Shown: one piece after another, positions 42,921 to 51,620 of the stretch
How the letters are laid out: each line of letters opens with the position of its first letter
Position numbering within the stretch: the first letter of the stretch is position 1
NCBI GenBank assembly: GCA_002329205.1
Contig: DCTC01000001.1
Location: 706,623-770,622 of the forward strand
Length of the DNA stretch: 64,000 bases
Source: Candidatus Roizmanbacteria bacterium UBA1450
GTDB taxonomy: Bacteria; Patescibacteriota; Microgenomatia; UBA1406; GWC2-37-13
Reading direction: 5' to 3'
The notes under the pieces: generated by a model
What the model was told of the DNA's origin: nothing
Database searches by the model: none
The model's input: the letters and a program-made list of their open reading frames with translations, nothing else
Made by a program: the position numbers and the translations under genes

Positions 42921-43610
42921 ATGGTACAAAAATGGAAAATTGATCTTGAATTTGTAGAACAGGGAGACATATATTTTTTCTATAAACCCAAAAAAGGAGT
43001 AGAAAAAGTAGAAGGGTTATCGGATGTTTCCCGTTTTTTCTTTGTTTTGGATCCCGCCGATACAAATCGCGCACGTTATATTGTGATGGGCAATAAACGT
43101 ATGCCGTCTGTAAATGACGGCGGAGATACTACGTGGGGTTTTGTACAGATGGTTGGAGGACGAGGCTTTGCCACGGAAAGAAATATACCTGTTCCTCCGA
43201 GGAAAGGTGCTTCCCGTCCTGCCGGAGAGGGAATATATGCGATAGTCAAACACAGAGATCATTCACATCTTCTGTATTCTCTGGAGCTGCCACAGCGAAT
43301 CGGCGAAGTTCAGAAAGCTTTTTCAATCCAGAAAGAAGCTAATTATATTTTTCTTCATCGTCCAGTTCGTGTAAGACCGTCATCTCCGTCTGCTCCGTTC
43401 TCCAATTATTCTACAGTGTCGGTAACTGAAAATTTGAATCATAGAGGCACGCAACTATTGCTAGTCGGTGTCGGTGCGGACGTAGGCAGATTGGGTGTAC
43501 GTGCTGAAAGAGAATCCGAGACATTTCATACTGCAGATATTTTTTCCAAACTTAAAGTTGATAAGGATCGTCATCCGAGTCACTCACTGCTTTCCGGAAA
43601 ATGGGAATAA
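42921..43610 (+). CDS. Conserved hypothetical protein with optimal Shine-Dalgarno
   Basis: The product has 229 residues, soluble and strand-rich. The N-terminal part has GDIYFFYKPKKGVEKVEG, SRFFFVLDP and a basic RARYIVMGNKRMPS, a pattern known from unnamed bacterial and archaeal proteins. The middle has TTWGFVQMVGG and VPPRKGASRPAGEGIYAIVKH. No catalytic site can be named. AGGAGGT lies seven bases before the ATG, one of the best ribosome-binding sites here, in contrast to its leaderless neighbours. Confidence 0.6.
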   Translation: MVQKWKIDLEFVEQGDIYFFYKPKKGVEKVEGLSDVSRFFFVLDPADTNRARYIVMGNKRMPSVNDGGDTTWGFVQMVGGRGFATERNIPVPPRKGASRPAGEGIYAIVKHRDHSHLLYSLELPQRIGEVQKAFSIQKEANYIFLHRPVRVRPSSPSAPFSNYSTVSVTENLNHRGTQLLLVGVGADVGRLGVRAERESETFHTADIFSKLKVDKDRHPSHSLLSGKWE

Positions 43611-43618
43611 ATCGATTA

Positions 43619-43646
43619 TTGACAACTGTTATGCACCCTTTATAAG
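43619..43646 (+). promoter_or_regulatory. Consensus promoter before metK fragment
   Basis: TTGACA at 43619-43624, a 16-base spacer and TATAAG at 43641-43646. A 6-bp hairpin (ACCCTT/AAGGGT) overlaps the -10 box. The downstream frame is only a MetK C-terminal piece. Confidence 0.6.
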
Positions 43647-43687
43647 GGTTGTGTAAAAATGGAGAGTGATGGGGAGAGTTTTGGCTC

Positions 43688-43942
43688 GCTGACCGGGCAC
43701 AGGTATTTATGTCCTATACGATCGGTCAGGAACATCCGGATAACGTAACTATTGATACGTTCGGTACGGAAAAGAAATCTTCACAGCAGATTCGGGAGCG
43801 TGCAATACAGATATTGGATCTTACTGTACCCGGGATAATCGAACAATTAGGACTATTCAATCCCGTATTCGGAAAAACGGCACGAAACGGTCATTTCGGA
43901 CATGCAGAATTTCCGTGGGAACGGGCGGTTGACAATAAATGA
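43688..43942 (+). pseudogene. metK: S-adenosylmethionine synthetase C-terminal fragment
   Basis: The frame encodes ADRAQVFMSYTIG, then VTIDTFGTEKKS, PGIIEQLGLFNPVFGKTARNGHFG and FPWER. These match the last 80-90 residues of MetK, which is normally about 390 residues long. A stop codon at 43667-43669 cuts the frame off upstream, and no other MetK part is visible before it. An ATG at 43709 could start a 77-residue protein. The fragment lacks the ATP- and methionine-binding N-terminal domains, so it cannot be an active enzyme by itself. It is likely a decayed gene or recombination scar. Confidence 0.8.
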
Positions 43943-44407
43943 TTATTTATACAAGTCTTTGACCTGAAACAGAATGTAGAATCCGATAACAGCGCTTATG
44001 ACAGCTCCGAGGATATTCCATTGCAAAACACTTGCAACAATTGAAATAAGTTGTGCCCAATACATATACCTCCAGCCTTGTTTAGACTGGGAAAACAATC
44101 CCGGAAGCGCCATTGCTTCAAGAATAACAACAGGGATAAGAAGAAGTGCCCCAATCCACATTCCCGGCAACGCTCTCATCATTGGCATCCCTCCGAATGG
44201 TGCAAAGACAGAGACGAGCCCGCCCATGCCGACAATCACAAATAGACCCGGAATCATAAAGAGCAAACCGAGAATGACTAGAAACGGTGCTAACTTTACA
44301 ATAAGCTCCTTAATATTTTTTGGCATTTCTGGTGCCTTTTTACCAAAATATTCATCGAGTGTGTCTTCCAACTGAGTCAGGGTTTGTGAAAATGATGATT
44401 GTGCCAT
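43943..44407 (-). CDS. Four-span membrane protein
   Basis: The product has 154 residues. A helical cytoplasmic start (LTQLEDTLDEYFGKKAPEMPKNI) precedes hydrophobic segments at about 37-62, 78-103, 110-125 and 127-148. The glycine- and methionine-rich region GLVSVFAPFGGMPMM separates the first two. I have seen similar proteins in candidate-phyla genomes but know of no function. A consensus promoter precedes it and the transcript is predicted to be leaderless. Confidence 0.6.
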   Translation of the reverse strand: MAQSSFSQTLTQLEDTLDEYFGKKAPEMPKNIKELIVKLAPFLVILGLLFMIPGLFVIVGMGGLVSVFAPFGGMPMMRALPGMWIGALLLIPVVILEAMALPGLFSQSKQGWRYMYWAQLISIVASVLQWNILGAVISAVIGFYILFQVKDLYK

Positions 44408-44414
44408 ATATATA

Positions 44415-44443
44415 AAGATTAGAATGTAGAATCACCCTTGTCA
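44415..44443 (-). promoter_or_regulatory. Consensus promoter, leaderless
   Basis: Read on the minus strand: TTGACA, a 17-base spacer and TAATCT, with the ATG at 44407 seven bases after the -10 box. It is the clearest full promoter here and supports transcription starting on the start codon. Confidence 0.8.
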
Positions 44444-44521
44444 ATACTTTTGTATCAGATTTTTGAACGAGAATACGGATCCTTACACTAAAGAAGCAAA
44501 AATCGGTTATAATAGTGATAT

Positions 44522-44788
44522 CTGAGAAACACATACCCCCAACTCACAACTAAAAAATGTCACCGATGTTCGAGTAGACTTCTACTTGTTGATGTCAAAG
44601 TAGAAAAAATGGCTGGACAATACGGTGAAGTAACGACATCCACGTACCACTGTTCCAATCCGGAATGTCAAAAGAATGCAGAAAAAGAAATGGCCAGAAT
44701 GAAAAAGAAAAGAGAAGAACAGGAAGAAATGAAAGAACGACGTTTAGAGTCACGAAGACAGAATTCTGCTGCAAAAGCTGCAAAATAA
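44522..44788 (+). CDS. Small zinc-ribbon protein, probable CTG start
   Basis: The frame contains KKCHRCSSRLLLVDV and TYHCSNPECQKNAEKEM, so two cysteine pairs (C-x2-C and C-x4-C) form a probable zinc ribbon, followed by a charged coiled-coil tail. An ATG at 44609 would give 59 residues but lose the first cysteine pair. No ATG, GTG or TTG exists upstream in phase. The CTG at 44522 is eight bases after a TATAAT box, the same distance as at the leaderless ATG starts. The 88-residue form from CTG is therefore proposed. Confidence 0.6.
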   Translation: MRNTYPQLTTKKCHRCSSRLLLVDVKVEKMAGQYGEVTTSTYHCSNPECQKNAEKEMARMKKKREEQEEMKERRLESRRQNSAAKAAK

Positions 44789-44935
44789 TTGCATTTGCTT
44801 TTTCTTACGTAATGATTTCCGCTCAACCGGTGTTTTAAACATCTCTACCTTACAGTTTTTTTACCTTCCTCTTATTGTTTGCTTATTCATTGCATATATA
44901 GTGATCAATTCTAGCATATTGATTATTACCGATTT

Positions 44936-47035
44936 ATGAATAAAGAAAATCAAAAGATAGTAGTTGTGATTCCTACGTACAATGAAAAGGCAACTATACA
45001 ACAGCTTATCCAAAAAATATTTGACCAGGAACGACTTCTTCCAAATTACACTCTTGATATTTTGGTTGTAGATGATACTTCTCCTGATGGAACGGGAGCA
45101 GTGGTAAAGAGTCTTGCCCGAAGTAATAACAAAATTCATCTCCTCAATGGAAAGAAAGAGGGATTGGGAATCGCCTATATCAATGGTTACCGATATGCAT
45201 TGGACCAGCTACAGGCGGATATCATTGTCGGTATGGATGCGGACTTATCCCATGACCCGGATGTTCTCCCTGTACTTGTGCAAGAAATTGCGACAGGCAA
45301 AGATATCGCAATCGGTTCGAGATATACTGCAGGAGGATCCCTTCCACTCGAATGGTCATGGCTGCGCCGACTCAACAGTAGCGTAGGGAACAAAGTTGCT
45401 CGGTATATCGGGGGATTGAGAAAAGTGAGGGACTGTACGAGCGCATACCGTGCGATAAATGCACAGCTTCTCAGAAAAATTCAATTGCGATATATTGGAG
45501 CGAAAGGATATGTTTTCCTTGTTGGCTTACTGCATCATGCACTCAAATATGATGCAACTATAAAAGAAGTTCCCATTCATTTTAAAGAACGAGAATTCGG
45601 ACAATCAAAATTGAGTATCAATGATGTGATTGAGTTTATTAAGTATTGTTTTTCTTTACGGTTTACTCTGATTCATCCGCGTTATCAGGTGCTTGCGTTT
45701 CTCGGCTTTATTACTGCGGGTTTGGTTTACCTATTTGTGTTTTTTACTTTTTCTTATTCCCTTTCCGTAGTTTTAATCATTTTTTCAACGGTTGTGCTCG
45801 TGATGGGGATTTTTAATACGTACCTGATGTTGTACTACTGGGAAGATGTGGAACGAATTAATAACAATAAAGTCCCTCAGAAATATGCAGTTCCGAAACA
45901 CTCCTTTACTGCCATATTACCTGCCCGACATGAGAAACAGGTGATTGAAGATACTATTAGAGCAATTAATTCAATTGATTATGATAAAAATCTCAAGCAA
46001 CTCATTGTCGTCTGCCGGTATGATGATGTGGGGACTATTGAGAAAGTACAGCATGTCATTTCCAAGTTGAAGAATGAGCACATTCAACTTGTAACGTTTA
46101 TGGATGAGCCGATCAATAAGCCACATGCTCTCAATGTTGCCTTTCCTTACGTCTCAAATGATGTGATTGTTATTTTTGACGCGGAGGATCAGCCTCATGA
46201 AGATATTTATCAGGTTGTAAATACAGTCCTTACAGAAAAAAGAAATCTTGATGTTGTTCAGTCAGGAGTGCAACTCATGAATTTTGATTCTCACTGGTTT
46301 GCTACTTTTAATGTTCTTGAATATTTTTTTTGGTTTAAATCGACATTACATTTTTTTGCCAATCACGGCTTGGTTCCGCTTGGCGGGAATACGGTTTTTT
46401 TCAGAAAAGAAATTGTACAAGAAGTTGGCGGTTGGGATGAGCAATGTCTCACAGAGGATGCGGATATTGGTATCCGATTAAGCGCTGCTGGTGCAAATTT
46501 CCAGGTTGTGTATGATGAGAAACTTGCAACACGTGAGGAAACTCCACATACTATTCAGGATTTCATAAGACAAAGAACCAGATGGATTCAGGGATTTCTA
46601 CAGATATTTCTAAAAGGGGAGTGGCTCTACCTTGACGGAGGAAGGAAAAAATTACTCGCTTTTTATGTACTGCTTATTCCTTTTATTCAGAGTTTGACAA
46701 TTTTAGTTATTCCCTTTATGGCGTATACTGCTATAGCCTACAAACTCGATATTTATATTGCTGTATATACATTTATTCCCTTATTAACTCTCATTTCTCA
46801 AATGATAGTTCTCAATATTGGGCTGTTTGAATTTACCAGAAAATATGAACTCCGTTATCCGTTTCTTTCATCATTGAAGCTATTATTATTCTTTTTCCCG
46901 TATCAGATCGCATTGAGTCTGAGTGCTCTCAGAGCGCTTTATCGGCACGCAAAAGGATTTGCCGCATGGGAAAAAACAGAACATATCAATGCCCACCGTA
47001 ATATAAAACCTTCCAGAGAATATCTTTTCCAATAA
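44936..47035 (+). CDS. Double GT2 fusion: DPM1-like plus cellulose-synthase-like glycosyltransferase
   Basis: The product has 699 residues. Domain 1 (1-235) is a DPM1-type GT2: VIPTYNEKAT, VVDDTSPDG, MDADLSHDP (Asp101-x-Asp103), and the typical DCTSAYRAI. Two spans (about 252-300) join it to domain 2 (about 320-565), a processive-type GT2 with FDAED (415-418), TEDAD (506-510) and Q546-x2-RW550 (QRTRW). Four more spans follow (about 572-665). The first half should load a sugar onto a polyprenyl carrier, and the second should polymerise or export a glycan through the membrane. Coupled with the GT39-GH8 gene six bases downstream. Confidence 0.85.
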   Translation: MNKENQKIVVVIPTYNEKATIQQLIQKIFDQERLLPNYTLDILVVDDTSPDGTGAVVKSLARSNNKIHLLNGKKEGLGIAYINGYRYALDQLQADIIVGMDADLSHDPDVLPVLVQEIATGKDIAIGSRYTAGGSLPLEWSWLRRLNSSVGNKVARYIGGLRKVRDCTSAYRAINAQLLRKIQLRYIGAKGYVFLVGLLHHALKYDATIKEVPIHFKEREFGQSKLSINDVIEFIKYCFSLRFTLIHPRYQVLAFLGFITAGLVYLFVFFTFSYSLSVVLIIFSTVVLVMGIFNTYLMLYYWEDVERINNNKVPQKYAVPKHSFTAILPARHEKQVIEDTIRAINSIDYDKNLKQLIVVCRYDDVGTIEKVQHVISKLKNEHIQLVTFMDEPINKPHALNVAFPYVSNDVIVIFDAEDQPHEDIYQVVNTVLTEKRNLDVVQSGVQLMNFDSHWFATFNVLEYFFWFKSTLHFFANHGLVPLGGNTVFFRKEIVQEVGGWDEQCLTEDADIGIRLSAAGANFQVVYDEKLATREETPHTIQDFIRQRTRWIQGFLQIFLKGEWLYLDGGRKKLLAFYVLLIPFIQSLTILVIPFMAYTAIAYKLDIYIAVYTFIPLLTLISQMIVLNIGLFEFTRKYELRYPFLSSLKLLLFFFPYQIALSLSALRALYRHAKGFAAWEKTEHINAHRNIKPSREYLFQ

Positions 47036-47041
47036 ATACGT

Positions 47042-49621
47042 ATGCATAAACTAATATCTTTTTTTAACCAGCGGGAGGAGAGATTGATTATTTTGATAGT
47101 ACTCATCGGTGCAATTGCTCATGCGGTCAATATGTTCAATTTCCCGTATTATGAAAATGATGAAGCAATCTATTTAGGAAGAGCATGGTCATTGATAAAT
47201 TTCGGTCAAATGGATGCCTATACCTATTGGTATGATCATGCGCCCTTTGGGTGGATAATGCTTGCCGGATGGTATGCGGTTATCCCTGATTTTTTTAGTT
47301 TCGGATTTTCCGTAAACTTCGGGCGTGTATTTATGCTGCTTATGCATATCGCTTCCAGCATACTCGTATACCTTATTATGAAAAAAATGACCGGCAGCAG
47401 ATTGGCTAGTGCTGTAAGCATTCTTCTCTTTTCCTTTTCACCTTTGGCCATTTATTTTCAGCGAAGAGTACTTCTTGATAATATGATGACATTCTGGGTA
47501 CTGGTCTCGCTTGCCTTTCTTGTTTATTACAATAATAAGCTCAGAAATATCATTTATAGCGCGATAGCGTTCGGCCTGTCTTTTCTGACCAAAGAGACTT
47601 CAGTGTTTATGCTGCCTGTTTTCTTGTACGTTGTATATCTTCAGGGACATAAACATCATAAAGTGTTTGCGGTTGTGAAATGGATCAGTTATGTCGCTCT
47701 GGTTGTATCAATCTATTTCCTTTATGCGCTGCTAAAAGGTGAATTGTTCCCAGAAGGTGTTTTGAATTCCGGTGAACATGTGAGTCTGATTGAAACATTG
47801 GTTTTTCAGGCAGAGCGTGACGGAGGAAGTATTTTTGACCCTGCGGGAAGTACATTCTGGTACAATGCAAGCGTTTGGATGAAAGAAGATCCGGTTATTA
47901 TTCTTCTGGGTTTTGGAGCGACTGTGATGAATCTGCTCATCGGAATCAAAGATAAACTTGCCCGAATTCTGTCGCTATTAACACTCTCTCTGATCGGTTA
48001 TCTTGTCAGAGGAGGAATTGTTATTGAGTTTTACATCATCCCGTTGTTTCCTTTTTTTGCTATGAATATTGCCTATATGGGAAATTATCTGGGAAGAGAA
48101 CTGCAGCGCATAATTCCTCAAAAGAAGTATCTGACTTATCTGCCCAATGTGTTTTTTCTGATAGTTCTTCCTGTCATTTTTTTGTGGTTGAGCTTTCATA
48201 TGAGAGAAGGTCACAGTCTATATACATCCAACCAAACTGCACGACAGGAGGAGGCAATTGAATACATACTTTCGAAACAGTATCCTTCTGCATTTTATGC
48301 AATGGACAATTATGGTTTTGTAGATTTAATGGAAAAAAACAACGGAAATTTTGCTGAAGCTCACCATTACTGGAAGGTTGAGTATGATCCAGAAATTCAG
48401 GAAGATATCCTTCAGAGCAATCCTGAAAATATTGATTATTTTTTGATCTCACCGCAGCTTTTGAATGATGTCAATACCGGAGTCTTTCCGTTCATCGGAG
48501 AAGCATTGGCAAATTCACGGCCCATCGCAACTTTTTCGCGTGACGGTTGGGGTGTAGAAATATGGGGAACAGAGTATCCTCGTCGTATTCTTCATGCTAC
48601 ATGGCATTCGTATAAACAGGAATTTATACATGAGGGACGGGTTATTGATCCTGCAACTTCGGATACGACTTCAGAAGGACAATCCTATGCATTACTTCGG
48701 GCTGTGCTTATGAATGATAAGCAGGTTTTTGATGAGGTATACAACTGGACAAAATCGAATCTGCAAACGGAAGACGGGTTGTTTCTGTGGAGTTTTAAAC
48801 GCAAAGAAAACGACACGGGGACCGCAACGGATGCTGATTCGGATATTGCCTTGGCACTTATATTTGCCTACAAACAATGGGGAGATAGCACCTATCTATC
48901 GGAAGCAAAAGCCGTCATCAACGGCATCTGGGAGCATGAAACCGCAAAAGTCGGAGGAAGTGCATATATAACAGCCGGGAATTGGGCAACAGGGCCAGGT
49001 GAAGCTACAATAAATCCTTCGTATTTGTCGCCATCACATTATCGGATATTTGCAGAGGTGGATACAGAAAATGATTGGATGTCTGCTGTAGATACTTCAT
49101 ATGACCTGTTGGAACGTTGCACTTTTGATTTAACGGATGGAGAAGAAGTTCTTCCTGCGGAATGGTGTGCTTTAAATCTGACCTCACTTGATGTGAGGCC
49201 TTCTGCACCTCCCGGTCCGGTCGGTACCGAGTATGGATACAACGCTATCAGAGTGCCGCTTCGTGTAGCTCTTGATTATCACTGGTTCCGGAGCGAAGAC
49301 GCAAAAAGATATCTTTCTTCGTTATCATTTCTCGAAGAAGAATGGCAGGAACATAAACGCCTTTATGTGGCATATACTCACGCAGGTGAACCGTGGGAAG
49401 AGTATGAATCAGCTGTGGCCTACGCTGGAAATTTGGGGTATTTTTTAGTAGAAAATCCTGATAGTGCAAAGGAAATATATTCAGAAAAAATACTCAATAA
49501 GCTATTCGAAAATGAGACAATATCTTATTGGGAAGATCCGGAGAATTATTACACTCAAAATTTGGTCTGGTTTGCAACTGCAATGTACGGAGGTTTGTTT
49601 GAAAACCTATGGGCACAGTGA
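47042..49621 (+). CDS. GT39-like membrane glycosyltransferase fused to GH8 glycosidase
   Basis: The product has 859 residues. Residues 1-400 have about 11 membrane spans, with the PMT/ArnT-type acidic motif NFPYYENDEAIYLGRAW (Asp40-Glu41) in the first loop, as expected for a polyprenyl-phosphate-sugar transferase. A linker of about 100 residues follows. Residues about 515-859 form a GH8-like domain with TSEGQSYALLRA (Glu545) and ATDADSDIALAL (Asp597/Asp599/Asp601), the catalytic region of GH8 cellulases, chitosanases and BcsZ. The hydrolase part should lie outside the membrane. The fusion suggests glycan transfer coupled to trimming. Confidence 0.8.
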   Translation: MHKLISFFNQREERLIILIVLIGAIAHAVNMFNFPYYENDEAIYLGRAWSLINFGQMDAYTYWYDHAPFGWIMLAGWYAVIPDFFSFGFSVNFGRVFMLLMHIASSILVYLIMKKMTGSRLASAVSILLFSFSPLAIYFQRRVLLDNMMTFWVLVSLAFLVYYNNKLRNIIYSAIAFGLSFLTKETSVFMLPVFLYVVYLQGHKHHKVFAVVKWISYVALVVSIYFLYALLKGELFPEGVLNSGEHVSLIETLVFQAERDGGSIFDPAGSTFWYNASVWMKEDPVIILLGFGATVMNLLIGIKDKLARILSLLTLSLIGYLVRGGIVIEFYIIPLFPFFAMNIAYMGNYLGRELQRIIPQKKYLTYLPNVFFLIVLPVIFLWLSFHMREGHSLYTSNQTARQEEAIEYILSKQYPSAFYAMDNYGFVDLMEKNNGNFAEAHHYWKVEYDPEIQEDILQSNPENIDYFLISPQLLNDVNTGVFPFIGEALANSRPIATFSRDGWGVEIWGTEYPRRILHATWHSYKQEFIHEGRVIDPATSDTTSEGQSYALLRAVLMNDKQVFDEVYNWTKSNLQTEDGLFLWSFKRKENDTGTATDADSDIALALIFAYKQWGDSTYLSEAKAVINGIWEHETAKVGGSAYITAGNWATGPGEATINPSYLSPSHYRIFAEVDTENDWMSAVDTSYDLLERCTFDLTDGEEVLPAEWCALNLTSLDVRPSAPPGPVGTEYGYNAIRVPLRVALDYHWFRSEDAKRYLSSLSFLEEEWQEHKRLYVAYTHAGEPWEEYESAVAYAGNLGYFLVENPDSAKEIYSEKILNKLFENETISYWEDPENYYTQNLVWFATAMYGGLFENLWAQ

Positions 49622-50650
49622 TTATTGAGAGAGATGTTTTTTAAAAAAATCAACGGTATCTTCCATGGCTGGTACAAAACTCGGATCTGTGATATTGTGG
49701 CCACCACTTGAATGTTCAACCAGTTCAACTGACGCATTTGCTTTTTTTGCAAGCTCCAAAAGATTTCGGCTATATTCAATGCTGACGACATCATCATTGA
49801 CCGCATGATGGATCTGAAGTGCTCCCTTGATTTCAGATAGATAATTTGTTGCTGCCACTTGTTTCCAGAAAGGACTTTCAGGTGAGAACTGTCCCATCTG
49901 TTCGATAATCTTTCTTCGTAGTCGGCGTGTGGGAGAGCCTGAAGGTGGAGGTACATAACTGCTGTCGCTTATGCCATATTCCTGCATATCTTCGTATGAA
50001 TAAACAGCTCCTGCCCAGATCACGGCAGCTGCGATATCAGGTTTTGCAGCCAGCGTTCGCAGTATCACGTTGCCAGCCATACTGTGACCCCAAAGTCCGA
50101 TAGCCTGAGGATTAATAAAGTCTGCATTTTGTAGCGCTGCATGGGCGTTGAGGGTATCAATAACATAATCTGGTGAATAATAAGCCCCTCCCGGTTCACC
50201 TTCCGAATTGCCATGTCCACGAAGATCAATTTTAAAAACTACAAAGCCATTTCGTCCGAGATAATCGACATAAGATTCATATTTTTCCAGTGTCTGATAC
50301 TGAGCAGGAGGGATATATCCATGAATAAATATAATTGCGGGCCAGCCATTTGCAGGCGCTTCACCTGCTGGAATAGTGATCAGACCGTTTATCTCAAATC
50401 CATCCGAGTCATAGGATGTCAAATAGGACGTGTAGGCGCCGGATTTATTGACTAACTCCAATTCCTTCAATGCACTTTTATACTCTCTTTCTCTCAAATA
50501 CGGAATGGTCATCTCTCTAAAAGGGAATGGAGTAGGGGAGACTTTATTATTGATCGGAAGGAGTGCTTTTTCTGACGAAGGTTGTTTGGTATAGATAAAT
50601 CCCAGAATCACAAGAATGACAACGAATAGTATTGTTATTAGTTTTTTCAT
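49622..50650 (-). CDS. Secreted or anchored alpha/beta hydrolase (S9/dienelactone-hydrolase-like), paralogue of 51621
   Basis: The product has 342 residues. A signal anchor at about 4-20 is followed by a hydrolase fold: FIHGYIPPAQY, nucleophile GLWGHSMAGN, and a C-terminal His in HSSGGHNITD. The overall layout, with an N-terminal 60-residue strand region, is that of S9 acyl-peptidase-like esterases. It is about half identical in motif blocks to the protein at 51621 (e.g. KIDLRGHGNSEGEPGG versus RPDYRGHGNSEGTAGG). It may act on peptides or esters at the surface. The gene is convergent with the GH8 fusion. Confidence 0.85.
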   Translation of the reverse strand: MKKLITILFVVILVILGFIYTKQPSSEKALLPINNKVSPTPFPFREMTIPYLREREYKSALKELELVNKSGAYTSYLTSYDSDGFEINGLITIPAGEAPANGWPAIIFIHGYIPPAQYQTLEKYESYVDYLGRNGFVVFKIDLRGHGNSEGEPGGAYYSPDYVIDTLNAHAALQNADFINPQAIGLWGHSMAGNVILRTLAAKPDIAAAVIWAGAVYSYEDMQEYGISDSSYVPPPSGSPTRRLRRKIIEQMGQFSPESPFWKQVAATNYLSEIKGALQIHHAVNDDVVSIEYSRNLLELAKKANASVELVEHSSGGHNITDPSFVPAMEDTVDFFKKHLSQ

Positions 50651-50662
50651 GTGTGATGATCA

Positions 50663-50956
50663 TTAAATTTCCTTTCCCCATTCATCCATGGCACTAAATA
50701 TTTTATTGAGTTTTTCTCCTTTTTCTGTAAGATAATACTCAACATGAAGCGGAACTTCAGGATACACTTTCTTGGTAACAAGCTTTTTCTCTTCAAGCAT
50801 ACGAAGTCTATCTGTCAACGTTTTGGAGCTGATCCCGTTCATTGACCTCTGAAGTTCTCCGAAACGTTTCTTACCAATCATTAACTGATAGAGAATGGTA
50901 GTTGTCCATTTGCCGGAGATTATTCTGATAGTCTTTTCTACATTGCAATCTGCCAT
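50663..50956 (-). CDS. HxlR-family transcriptional regulator
   Basis: The product has 97 residues from this start, or 103 from 50974. It has the HxlR winged helix with the conserved N-terminal cysteine (MADCNVEKTIRIISGKWTTTILYQL), RFGELQRSMNGISSKTLTDRLRMLEEKKLV and a wing VEYYLTEKGEKL. Cys-based HxlR proteins often sense aldehydes, quinones or disulfide stress. The shorter form matches the usual start. Upstream is a long palindrome that probably is its operator, shared with the divergent cupredoxin gene. Confidence 0.9.
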   Translation of the reverse strand: MADCNVEKTIRIISGKWTTTILYQLMIGKKRFGELQRSMNGISSKTLTDRLRMLEEKKLVTKKVYPEVPLHVEYYLTEKGEKLNKIFSAMDEWGKEI

Positions 50957-50971
50957 AGGTTTCAATTGTAT

Positions 50972-51012
50972 CATGCTTTACTATTTGAAACTACTTTACA
51001 AAGTAAAGCATG
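50972..51012. promoter_or_regulatory. Likely HxlR operator, nested inverted repeats
   Basis: CATGCTTTACT (50972-50982) and AGTAAAGCATG (51002-51012) are perfect inverted arms. The right side also contains CTTTAC-AAA-GTAAAG (50994-51008), a compact palindrome. It lies between the divergent hxlR and cupredoxin genes and overlaps the longer hxlR start. Confidence 0.75.
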
Positions 51013-51065
51013 TGTGTAAAAATGTTTTTCTATCGCTTGAATTTTTATAAATTATTTTTTTATCT

Positions 51066-51560
51066 ATGGAAGGAAGTACACAACCTCAAAAGGGAAATAG
51101 CATGATGATGATCATCGGTGCCATTGTTGTTATTGCAGTTGTCGCAGTCGGCATCATGATGACACGAAGCGGGAATAATACAGAAGCTGAAAATACGCCG
51201 GATAATACAGCAACGATTGATGAATCGGTGAATCAGGATATGACTGTCCCGGCTGAAGGTGAACAGGCAGGAGATGAGATGGAGGCTGTTCAGATTATTG
51301 AGGTCGAAGCAGGAGCATTCTATTACAAACCCAATGAAATCAGAGTAAAACAGGGAGAGAAAGTACGAATCGTTATGACAAGCGTGGATATGATGCATGA
51401 CTTCAATATTGATGAACTTGGCGTATCTATTCCGGTCACAGAATCCGGAAATACGGCAACAGTTGAATTTGTAGCAGATCAGAAAGGATCTTTTGAATAC
51501 TACTGTTCGGTCGGGCAACATCGTGCCCAAGGACAGGTCGGAACACTGATTGTCGAATAA
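51066..51560 (+). CDS. Membrane-anchored cupredoxin
   Basis: The product has 164 residues. A signal anchor (about 13-32) and an acidic linker lead to a cupredoxin fold (about 76-164). Copper ligands can be assigned as His111 (MMHDFNI), Cys147 and His152 (YYCSVGQHRAQ). The position of the usual axial Met is occupied by Gln (Gln157 in GQVG). A Gln ligand is known in stellacyanins. It may carry electrons or bind copper outside the membrane. A strong terminator follows. Confidence 0.85.
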   Translation: MEGSTQPQKGNSMMMIIGAIVVIAVVAVGIMMTRSGNNTEAENTPDNTATIDESVNQDMTVPAEGEQAGDEMEAVQIIEVEAGAFYYKPNEIRVKQGEKVRIVMTSVDMMHDFNIDELGVSIPVTESGNTATVEFVADQKGSFEYYCSVGQHRAQGQVGTLIVE

Positions 51561-51577
51561 TATCAACTAGCAATTAC

Positions 51578-51610
51578 AAGCACACAGATATCACTATCTG
51601 TGTGCTTTTT
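51578..51610 (+). terminator. Strong Rho-independent terminator
   Basis: AAGCACACAGATA and TATCTGTGTGCTT form a perfect 13-bp stem around TCAC, followed by T residues. It ends the cupredoxin transcript just before the next gene starts at 51621. Confidence 0.9.
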
Positions 51611-51620
51611 CGTCTGATAC

